From Lentisphaerota bacterium (GTDB lineage: Bacteria > Verrucomicrobiota > Lentisphaeria > Oligosphaerales > JABHEG01): 64,000 bases of DNA. Numbering within the stretch: the stretch's first letter is position 1; each line of letters opens with the position of its first letter. Below the pieces are notes generated by a model that was given only the letters and a program-made list of their open reading frames with translations, did not search any database and was not told the DNA's origin. The position numbers were made by a program, and so were the translations under genes. The stretch spans positions 1 to 64,000 of the forward strand of contig JABHEG010000050.1 in the NCBI GenBank assembly GCA_018676675.1, in the 5' to 3' direction. Of this stretch, positions 44,002 to 51,436 are shown piece after piece.

Positions 44002-44600
44002 TGGAACGCTGGCCGGGAATGGTCATGATCGGAGCCGCCGGGCGGAACGTTGGCAAGACTGAGTACGCCTGCAGCCTCATACGGGCAGTTGCCCCGGTCC
44101 AACCGGTAACCGGGCTCAAGGTGACGACCGTCTCAGAACGGAATGGCCCGTGCCCCAGAGGCGGAACGGGCTGTGGCGTGTGTTCCTCTTTGGACGGCGA
44201 CTTCTGCCTCACCGAAGAACGCAATACGTCGTCGAACAAAGACACCTGCAGAATGCTCGAAGCGGGCGCCCGGCAGGTGTTCTGGCTCCGCGTGCTCAAG
44301 GACGCGCTTGCCACTGGAGCTGAAGCCTTGAAGGCAGCCCTGCCTCTGGACGTCCCGATCGTCTGCGAATCCAACAGCCTACGTGGCGTGCTGGAGCCGG
44401 ATCTGTTTCTCATTATCAGAGAGAGGGGCGCTGCTGAAGCCAAACAATCGGCCGCCAACGTGATGGCATATGCAGACCAGGTCATCCTCTTCGACAAGAC
44501 GGGGTTTGACGTCCCTCCCGCCGCCGTGGGATGGGCTAAAGGCGTGTGGCGACTCTCAGCAACCCCTGCCCCTCATGGAGTGAACAGCGAGCAACCATGA
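43998..44600 (+). CDS. MobB-like P-loop protein with Cys cluster (molybdopterin-related)
   Basis: 200 residues. The Walker A motif GAAGRNVGKTEYAC starts at residue 12 and fits the MobB/SIMIBI NTPase group. A cysteine-rich insert (Cys52, Cys59, Cys62, Cys70 and Cys84, in CPRGGTGCGVC) is not part of E. coli MobB and could hold a metal or iron-sulfur centre. The region LPLDVPIVCESNSLRG resembles the acidic Walker B/ESxS area. MobB aids loading of GTP during guanine-dinucleotide cofactor assembly; that role is inferred here from fold and operon. It overlaps modE-like and moeA genes by 4 nt at each side. Confidence 0.75.
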   Translation: MMERWPGMVMIGAAGRNVGKTEYACSLIRAVAPVQPVTGLKVTTVSERNGPCPRGGTGCGVCSSLDGDFCLTEERNTSSNKDTCRMLEAGARQVFWLRVLKDALATGAEALKAALPLDVPIVCESNSLRGVLEPDLFLIIRERGAAEAKQSAANVMAYADQVILFDKTGFDVPPAAVGWAKGVWRLSATPAPHGVNSEQP

Positions 44601-45775
44601 TATCGTTCGATGAAGCACTGGCAACCATTTTGAGCGCGGCCCCGCCCGTGACTCCCCAGCAGATACCCTTGGCAGAGTCGCTCAACCGGGTCCTGGCCGA
44701 AGACGTCCATTCCGACGTCGACATGCCGCCGTTCAACAAGTCGGCCATGGACGGCTACGCCTGTCGCCGCGCGGACCTTCCCGGCCCGCTTTGCGTGACC
44801 GAGACGATACCGGCCGGAGGCGTTCCGAAACACTCGATTGAGCCCGGCACGTGTGCCAAAATCATGACTGGCGCCATGGTTCCGGAGGGAGCGGACAGTG
44901 TAGTCATGGTCGAGCATACCGAGACCGTCTCAGAGGGACGCGTTCGAAGCCTCAAGCCCTATACGCGGTCCAACATCTGCATCCGGGGGGAAGACGTCAA
45001 AGCGGGAGATCGTCTCCTGGGAAAGGGCACGCTGATCGCCCCGGAGCACATCGCTGTTCTTGCCGGAGCCGGATGCGCAGCACCTCACGTCGCAGCCAGG
45101 CCGCACGTGGCCGTGATTTCCACCGGAGATGAGCTCGTCCCACCAACCGAACGCCCCGGCCTCGGCAGGATCCGCGATAGCAATGGTCCCCAGCTCACGG
45201 CCCAGGCCGCAGCCGTGGGAGCCATTGTGCAATACAGGGGGATCGCGGAAGATACCGAGCTTGCCTTGGAGACAACGTTGCTCGAAGCAACCGCAACCCA
45301 TGACGTGATCATCATGTCCGGGGGCGTTTCCATGGGCGATTTCGACTATGTCCCGCAAGTTTTGACCAAACACGGATTCCGCATCCGCTTTGACCGCGTT
45401 GCCGTCAAACCCGGGCGTCCGACGACCTTTGCAGTTGGAGAGTCAGCCGTGTGCTTCGGGCTGCCCGGCAACCCTGTGTCGACCTTCATTCTGTTTGAGC
45501 TTCTGGTCAAGCCCTTCCTGTATCTCACCATGGGACACCGCTTTTCCCCGCCCACCATCGGCGTCCCTCTGGGGCGCCGCCTGCACCGACGCAAAACGGA
45601 CCGGGACGCGTGGCTCCCCGTATGCCTGACCGAAGAGGGACTGGCTCTGCCGGTCGACTACCACGGTTCCGCTCATGCCCATGCCCTCACTCAAGCCAAC
45701 GGCCTGGTCTGCATGCCGGAAGGTGTGGCCGAGATAGCCGAAGGGACGCCGATTCTTGTACGACAGATTCGCTAG
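44597..45775 (+). CDS. moeA: Molybdopterin molybdenumtransferase MoeA
   Basis: 392 residues from the ATG at 44597, which overlaps the previous stop as ATGA. MoeA inserts molybdate (or tungstate) into adenylated molybdopterin. Motifs: MPPFNKSAMDGYAC, AKIMTGAMVPEGADSVVMVE, the gephyrin/MoeA domain VAVISTGDELV and RDSNGPQL, IIMSGGVSMGDFDYV, VAVKPGRPTTF and FGLPGNPVSTF. The length is normal. The last 20 bases overlap the moaA start, so both are translated as a coupled pair. Confidence 0.96.
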   Translation: MISFDEALATILSAAPPVTPQQIPLAESLNRVLAEDVHSDVDMPPFNKSAMDGYACRRADLPGPLCVTETIPAGGVPKHSIEPGTCAKIMTGAMVPEGADSVVMVEHTETVSEGRVRSLKPYTRSNICIRGEDVKAGDRLLGKGTLIAPEHIAVLAGAGCAAPHVAARPHVAVISTGDELVPPTERPGLGRIRDSNGPQLTAQAAAVGAIVQYRGIAEDTELALETTLLEATATHDVIIMSGGVSMGDFDYVPQVLTKHGFRIRFDRVAVKPGRPTTFAVGESAVCFGLPGNPVSTFILFELLVKPFLYLTMGHRFSPPTIGVPLGRRLHRRKTDRDAWLPVCLTEEGLALPVDYHGSAHAHALTQANGLVCMPEGVAEIAEGTPILVRQIR

Positions 45776-46556
45776 ACACATCCATTACCTCAGGGTTTCA
45801 GTCACCGACCGCTGCAACCTGAGATGCACCTACTGCATGCCTGAACAAGGCGTCCCGCTCATCTCCCATGATGACGTACTGTCGTTCGAAGAGATCCGCG
45901 ATGTCGTCTGTGCTGCTGTGGACCACGGCTTTGACAAGATCCGCCTGACCGGCGGCGAACCACTTGTCCGCAGAGGCATTGTGAATCTGGTGGAAATGCT
46001 CGCCCGAATCCGCGGAATCCGGGACCTGGCCATGTCCACAAACGGTACGTTGCTGGCGGAACACGCTGAAGCACTGGCCGAGGCGGGGCTTCAACGTGTG
46101 AACGTAAGCCTTGATGCCATGTGTCCGACACGCTTCGCCACTGCAACCCGCGGAGGATGTCTCGAGGACGTTCTCTCCGGGATCCGTGCTGCCCGCGAAG
46201 CCGGGCTAACACCGGTGAAACTCAATTGCGTGGTGCGCGAGTCCAGTCTGGAACCGGACGCCAAAGCAGTCGCGGCATTCGCTGCAGAGGAGGGGCTGGA
46301 GGTCCGATACATCCGACAGATGGACTTCAGCCGGGGGGAGTTCTGGCCCATCAGCGGCGGCACTGGAGGCGACTGTGAGTTGTGCACACGCCTCCGCCTG
46401 ACCAGCAACGGCCAACTACTGCCATGCCTCTTCAGTGATCTGGCATTTGATGTCAGGAAGCTCGGTCCCGCCGCCGCGATCGAGGCCGCGGTGGACGCCA
46501 AGCCTGAACGTGGCGGGCCTTGCGAGAATAACCGCTTCTACCGCATCGGAGGATAG
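45756..46556 (+). CDS. moaA: GTP 3',8-cyclase MoaA, short form
   Basis: 266 residues from a TTG at 45756 (GAAGGGA nine bases upstream), 60 or so shorter than most MoaA proteins. The radical-SAM motif CNLRCTYC and RLTGGEPLVRR are intact. The second cluster motif CELCTRLRLTSNGQLLPC supplies three Cys and the conserved Arg residues. The protein ends in Gly-Gly, which is required in MoaA. The shortening is in the connecting region between the two domains. It forms 3',8-cyclo-7,8-dihydro-GTP, the substrate of MoaC encoded 4 bp downstream. Confidence 0.92.
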   Translation: MYDRFARHIHYLRVSVTDRCNLRCTYCMPEQGVPLISHDDVLSFEEIRDVVCAAVDHGFDKIRLTGGEPLVRRGIVNLVEMLARIRGIRDLAMSTNGTLLAEHAEALAEAGLQRVNVSLDAMCPTRFATATRGGCLEDVLSGIRAAREAGLTPVKLNCVVRESSLEPDAKAVAAFAAEEGLEVRYIRQMDFSRGEFWPISGGTGGDCELCTRLRLTSNGQLLPCLFSDLAFDVRKLGPAAAIEAAVDAKPERGGPCENNRFYRIGG

Positions 46557-46560
46557 CCCC

Positions 46561-47013
46561 ATGGGTACGCTCAGTCACGTGGATTCAGATGGTCGGGCCA
46601 GCATGGTGGATGTGTCCGCGAAGCCCCCCCAACGTCGGCGGGCGGTTGCCGAAGGGCGTATTGATCTGCAACCCGAAACTGTCGCTCTGATCCGGGACAA
46701 CAACATCAAGAAGGGCGATGTTCTGACCGTAGCCCAGATCGCTGGAATCCAGGCAGCAAAGCGCACACATGAGCTCATCCCTCTCTGCCACCCCCTGCAG
46801 GTTGGCAAGATCGATGTCAACTGTGAGCTGGACGCTCAGGGCGTGGCAGTAACCGCAGGCGTCACCTGCATCGGGCAGACAGGCGTTGAGATGGAAGCGC
46901 TGACTGCCGTGAGCATCGCTCTCCTGACCATCTACGACATGTGCAAGGCCGTCGACAAACAGATGGTCATGACCGAGACTCGGCTGGTCGAGAAGACGAA
47001 GGAAGACCTCTGA
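46561..47013 (+). CDS. moaC: Cyclic pyranopterin monophosphate synthase MoaC
   Basis: 150 residues from the ATG at 46561 with GGAGG upstream. Motifs: MVDVSAKPPQRRRAVAEG, AAKRTHELIPLCHPL with the catalytic His/Cys region, TGVEMEALTAVSIALLTIYDMCKAVDK. MoaC converts MoaA's product into cPMP. It ends the operon; MoaD, MoaE and MogA are not in the window and must be elsewhere. Confidence 0.97.
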   Translation: MGTLSHVDSDGRASMVDVSAKPPQRRRAVAEGRIDLQPETVALIRDNNIKKGDVLTVAQIAGIQAAKRTHELIPLCHPLQVGKIDVNCELDAQGVAVTAGVTCIGQTGVEMEALTAVSIALLTIYDMCKAVDKQMVMTETRLVEKTKEDL

Positions 47014-47028
47014 CACCTGGGGGCCAAC

Positions 47029-47157
47029 GGCGTTAAGACAAGAGCAATCGGGGCATGGCATCCCCTCCCACGTTGGCTGCACCTGACCTCAATGTGGGAG
47101 GCGGTGCCATCCGGCGACCTCTTACTGGATGCACTTTCCACCGCTCATCTTAACGCC
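47029..47157. repeat. Nested inverted repeats in the moaC / PQQ-gene convergent gap
   Basis: The outer pair GGCGTTAAGA (47029-47038) and TCTTAACGCC (47148-47157) is a perfect 10-bp inverted repeat. The inner pair 47057-47071 and 47094-47108 matches at 13 of 15 positions. Together they could fold a two-tier hairpin. It may be a MITE remnant or a bidirectional terminator; no T-run is present. Confidence 0.45.
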
Positions 47158-47274
47158 ATTCCAGCCTGGGGGCGACAGAGCCCGTGCGGTGCCCTTCCCC
47201 GGTCTCCATGGGCAATGGGCACGAAAGCCGTCCAAAGCCCCCTCAGGAAGCTCCTGGGGATCCCTGCGTCGCCG

Positions 47275-50200
47275 TCACTCGCCCGTTACCTCGAGGACAC
47301 TGAAATCGCTCACTGCGTTCGTCGCGCAGTAACCGACATGTGTGACTGCCGCCAGCTTGCGTTGCAGTTGAGTCTTGAACGTCTTCTTGCCGATCCGCAT
47401 CGACACGCTCTGCGCCTGCAAGTCGACCGCAACTTCAACCGGCACAGGTTTGGTCGTATCAACCGAAAGTCGTTCCGAGACCGCCGCACCACCCTTGGCA
47501 GGGCCCTCGATGATGACCGCAGTCCCCGCGATGAACTTCAGTCCGCACTTCACCAAGGCTGTGTCCCCAGTGCCGTCCCCAAATGCAATGTACGCGTTTT
47601 CGTGCAACGCAGGGCGTCCGAACCGGGCTGCAGGTTTGACGGTCCCCTTCAGGACGACGCGCGCCTTCAGAGGCTTGGGTAACGCCTTGACCGCGAGCCC
47701 CGTCTTTCCTTTGCCGGAGGCCAGACGGTACCCCGCGCCCTTCTCCAGAATCGCCTCGGCCTCAACGTGCGCGAAGTCCGCACGCCTGTCCTTTCCCGTC
47801 AGCTTCGGGGGAGGGCCGGACGGCTTGGCTGAAGCCTGCTTGGATTTGCTTGGAGGAGCTGGTTGGGGAGCCCCGACCGAGGCGGACGCAGAGTCAGGAA
47901 GTAACTCCCCACTCCCGGGGCCAAAGCACATCAGGGATCCACTTTGAAGTGAGAGGAAGAGGCGCCCGTTGGCTGCCGACAGGCCGTCAAAGACTGGTTT
48001 GGCCGGAAGCGGACACTCAGAAAGGCGTCGGCCATCTTTGGCCCGACACATCCGCAGGAAAATGCCTTTCTTCCCCTCGAAAGCAGCGCGCGCTTCAGGC
48101 TCGTTCGCATAGGCCAGTTCCGCTTCCTGGCGAACGCCCAGATCGACCGGTCCAGCTACGGCCAGCAGGTTCGCCCCAAGGACCATGGACCGCACGGTCA
48201 GCGATTTGGTGTCCACCCAGGTGGGCGCCGATTTCACGAACCGCTTCCTGCCCTTTCTGTCGGTCTGCGGAGTCTCGCTCCCGGGCGGGACGGCAAACAG
48301 ATGGTACGCATCTGCCCGATGGCCGACCGGGCCGCCAGAAACCTTGCGGCGACTGTAACCACAGATCAGATCACCGTTGAAGGAGAGAATCCGACCGGAT
48401 GGGTAACGGTTGGCTGCGTTGGCCCATCCACCCCAGCCGGCACCAATCTCACGGCCAATGATCCAGTACGATCGCACGAACCACTCCTCGCCAAGAAGCC
48501 CGGCAATCGCGAACAGCCTGTCGCTTGTTGACTCGATCCGCTGCCCCTCGCGATCAAAGGTGAAGTACTTCAGAAATACGTTCGTGCCATCGCCCGACAA
48601 AATGTCCGACGTTGTCCCCTCCATATTGAACCTGGCTTCCGGCACAAGTTGTTTGCCGGTCTCCGGATCAATATGGTAAAGCACAGTGCGCGAAAGCTGC
48701 TCTCCCGTCTGCGGATTGAGTCGGTAGAGGACCAACCCACCGTCGAGGTAGGATGACCGCCCGGCCATCGCGTACACCGCGTCGTTCTGAACCAAGACAG
48801 CCCCGTGAACCGGCCAGGTCGACTCCAGCTGACCATACGCATTGACCAGACGTTCCTCAGGCGCGGCCCGGAAGCGCCAGACAGGAGCACCATCCCGGAG
48901 ATCCAGGCAGGTGACCCATCCATCCGCGGCCCCAAAGAGCACGGCGCCGGCGTGGATCGTGGGCGTGCTGTCAACTCTGCCCCCGGCGGTATGCCTCCAT
49001 ATCTCGCGCCCATCGGCAACGGAGAGCGCATGAACGGTGTGGGTGTCGATTGAGGCCACAACCACGGTATCGCCCACAACCGCCGGCTGCGTAAGGCGAC
49101 CGCCAACGGCGACAGACCACCGTGGCGTCGGGAATTCGGGCAGCGTCGCCGGAGTTGCCCCCGTCCGCTGTGGATTGTGACGGTACATGGGCCACTCCTG
49201 CGATGTGGAGACGCCTTTGAGGGCCTTGCCAAAGGCCACCCCACGTTCGAGAACAGGCCGCTCCGGAAACACCATCCCGCTGGTGGCGCGCACCTGTGGG
49301 GCAACGGCAACGAAGCCGGGAGCCTTCACCGTGAGGAAACAAGCGCATGCATCAGGTGGCGCATAGAGCAACCCGTTTGCCGGCATGATTCCGTATTGAC
49401 ACGTGCCGCGAACCCAGCTGTTGTTGCTGAGCCAACGCTTCTCGGCAAGGCTCAACACCTCGATACCCGATTTGCCGGTGAAGATGAACTGCTCCGACGC
49501 TTTGTTGCGGTAGCAGCGATGATGGGCCATGCCAACACGCGGCGCTTTGGTGTCGATCTTCCCGGCAGACTCTCCTGTCCCCAGATCGAACCCGCGGTAG
49601 TCAGGGCCAACCCAAACCGTGCCTTTGATCACGAACACATCCACCGGGGAGTTGTACCCTTCCTTACAAGGGACTGACCAGAGCTCCCTGCCGTCCGCAG
49701 CCGCGTAAGCCCGGAGTACGGACTTGCCCTTCCGCGCAAAGCCCTTCTCATTCCATCCGTGCACCCCCCACTCGATCGCGCCGGCAGCTGGCCCGTCCTG
49801 TTCAGCCTTCCCTGGCTCTCGGTCAGCGCAGAGGACAACGCCATCGGTGGCTACCAGCGTCGGAGCGGAGAACGCCATCCGTCTCGCGGGAGTGGCTCGC
49901 GCTGCGGTCCACAGCTCACTGCCGGAATGAGCATTCAAACAGACGATCCCGGCTGTGCTCTGGTAATAGAGGTGGTCATTCTTGACGGCCATGCTCAGCG
50001 GCAGGACCTGCGTTGCGCTGCAATCCCTTTGCCACAGAAGACTCCCGGAAGCCCGGCTGAAGACCATGATGCGACGAAATGGCGTTGGCTCCGGCTCGCC
50101 CCGAAGGTGAAGTCCGCCGCCGCGACGATTCACTTCTGAGGTCCCGACCGCCAGATAGAGTGCATCTGCCGTGACAAGGATCTCTTCAGTGCTCTCAGTG

Positions 50201-51144
50201 CCGGCAAACTCGCGAATCGTGGCGCCTGTTGCCCCGGCAATGGCCAGAACCGGCCCTCCGAACCCGTCGGTCGCGAACACGGTGTCTCCAGACACAGTCA
50301 GGCGACGGGGCAAGTGTACAGGCCCTGAGCGGAAGTGCCGCAGGTGATCGTTCCATCGGGCGATGGGCCGCTCCCAAAGTTGAACACCATTGAACGCGTC
50401 CCGGGCGACCAGCTTCCACTGCCCGGCAAAGCGAATTGACGCCAATGGGGCATCGTCCACGATGTAGTAGATCCGCCCGTTGGCCGTCACCGTGGCGCTC
50501 ATGCTGGCCAGCTCTTCATGGCTCCTTCCCCAACGCGGGGCCGCCACCCACTGTATCGAACGAGGGATGCCAACAACCTCGTCTTGGCAGACGGCGTTGT
50601 TGTCCGGCCCGTAGAGGTAGTGTGTCCACTCGTCCAACTTGGAGTCCGGCGGCTTCCGGTAGACGTGCCATCCCTCCAGCCCGGTTGGAATTGGCGTTAG
50701 AGGAACCAGTCCTCCCGTGTCGGGCTGAGAGCGCTTGGTGAGCAGAACACCACGCGGACACAGGACACGCAACACCTCGGAGACACGAACATCACCCAAG
50801 TCGTCTGCAACGATCAGGTTGACGAGCCCGTTCGCATATGGAAGCCGCTTGCCATCGAAGGTGGCGGCGGAAACGGGCCCGTACCCCCCCCGAGCGTGAA
50901 TCCGAGCTCGAACGGCAGCGACTGTTTCCGGCGACACGTCAAGCCCATGCACCACATAACGGTCGTTCGGCCCCCAACCCACCCCAAACGCCCCATCAAC
51001 CCCCAGGTGGACAACCAGCCCGCCGGGGACGCCGGCCATCCCTGCCAGTTCATGCCCGTGCACGTAGGAGTGGGCCAATAGGAGTGATGCCCCCGCGAGC
51101 GCGAGGAACGAACGGACAGAGCGAATGGACAGATTCGTGCGCAT
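47275..51144 (-). CDS. Large secreted PQQ-like beta-propeller protein with N-terminal methyltransferase-like domain
   Basis: 1289 residues from the ATG at 51144 (GGAGG 11 bases upstream); the frame is open further upstream without support. A signal peptide (RSFLALAGASLLLAHSYVHG) precedes a methyltransferase-like fold (about 40-155: VVHLGVDGAFGVGWGP, HGLDVSPETV, EVLRVLCPRGVLLTK). Its SAM loop is degenerate. Two sets of PQQ/BamB-like repeats follow (VARDAFNGVQLWERP, VCLNAHSGSELW, HALSVADGREIWRH, TCLDLRDGAPVW). The C-terminal 170 residues form a lectin-like or LamG-like beta domain after a Pro/Ala/Lys linker. Quinoprotein activity is not certain, since many such proteins bind no PQQ. It is the intact relative of the truncated gene at the left edge, with the methyltransferase module first. 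It is divergent from the TonB receptor gene. Confidence 0.82.
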   Translation of the reverse strand: MRTNLSIRSVRSFLALAGASLLLAHSYVHGHELAGMAGVPGGLVVHLGVDGAFGVGWGPNDRYVVHGLDVSPETVAAVRARIHARGGYGPVSAATFDGKRLPYANGLVNLIVADDLGDVRVSEVLRVLCPRGVLLTKRSQPDTGGLVPLTPIPTGLEGWHVYRKPPDSKLDEWTHYLYGPDNNAVCQDEVVGIPRSIQWVAAPRWGRSHEELASMSATVTANGRIYYIVDDAPLASIRFAGQWKLVARDAFNGVQLWERPIARWNDHLRHFRSGPVHLPRRLTVSGDTVFATDGFGGPVLAIAGATGATIREFAGTESTEEILVTADALYLAVGTSEVNRRGGGLHLRGEPEPTPFRRIMVFSRASGSLLWQRDCSATQVLPLSMAVKNDHLYYQSTAGIVCLNAHSGSELWTAARATPARRMAFSAPTLVATDGVVLCADREPGKAEQDGPAAGAIEWGVHGWNEKGFARKGKSVLRAYAAADGRELWSVPCKEGYNSPVDVFVIKGTVWVGPDYRGFDLGTGESAGKIDTKAPRVGMAHHRCYRNKASEQFIFTGKSGIEVLSLAEKRWLSNNSWVRGTCQYGIMPANGLLYAPPDACACFLTVKAPGFVAVAPQVRATSGMVFPERPVLERGVAFGKALKGVSTSQEWPMYRHNPQRTGATPATLPEFPTPRWSVAVGGRLTQPAVVGDTVVVASIDTHTVHALSVADGREIWRHTAGGRVDSTPTIHAGAVLFGAADGWVTCLDLRDGAPVWRFRAAPEERLVNAYGQLESTWPVHGAVLVQNDAVYAMAGRSSYLDGGLVLYRLNPQTGEQLSRTVLYHIDPETGKQLVPEARFNMEGTTSDILSGDGTNVFLKYFTFDREGQRIESTSDRLFAIAGLLGEEWFVRSYWIIGREIGAGWGGWANAANRYPSGRILSFNGDLICGYSRRKVSGGPVGHRADAYHLFAVPPGSETPQTDRKGRKRFVKSAPTWVDTKSLTVRSMVLGANLLAVAGPVDLGVRQEAELAYANEPEARAAFEGKKGIFLRMCRAKDGRRLSECPLPAKPVFDGLSAANGRLFLSLQSGSLMCFGPGSGELLPDSASASVGAPQPAPPSKSKQASAKPSGPPPKLTGKDRRADFAHVEAEAILEKGAGYRLASGKGKTGLAVKALPKPLKARVVLKGTVKPAARFGRPALHENAYIAFGDGTGDTALVKCGLKFIAGTAVIIEGPAKGGAAVSERLSVDTTKPVPVEVAVDLQAQSVSMRIGKKTFKTQLQRKLAAVTHVGYCATNAVSDFSVLEVTGE

Positions 51145-51373
51145 GTAAGCGATGCCTCCGGTTGAGTTTCCGGCACACAGCTCGCCGAAAACAGCTACCC
51201 ACACTACCCTACGACCAGCCGGACGGCAAGTGTCAGGCCCGACCGGCAGCCGACTGTCCCTCACTGACTGAACAAGACTGCACCCAGCGTAGCCGGACGT
51301 TCGGACTCGACCCTCCCGAAATGCACGGGACGACCTCCTTTCTGCTCTCGAAGCTTGAGCGCTCCTCGCCATG

Positions 51374-51397
51374 CGTTATGTTTGCGCCTGCATAACG
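51374..51397. promoter_or_regulatory. Second ModE-like operator, upstream of the TonB-dependent receptor
   Basis: CGTTATGTT, six bases (TGCGCC), then TGCATAACG. The right half is identical to that of the operator at 43234-43257 and the left differs in two bases; total length (24 bp) and spacer (6 bp) are the same. It ends 39 bp before the receptor ATG. A possible -35 TTGAGG at 51356 would put the -10 inside the operator. Confidence 0.68.
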
Positions 51398-51436
51398 GGA
51401 TAAGTGGTGGCCAGTACATCAAACAGTAGGAGGAAG

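Noticed and set aside
45756..46556. MoaA-like radical-SAM protein as activase of the glycyl radical enzyme
   Set aside because: It has both MoaA cluster motifs, a terminal Gly-Gly and sits in the molybdopterin operon.
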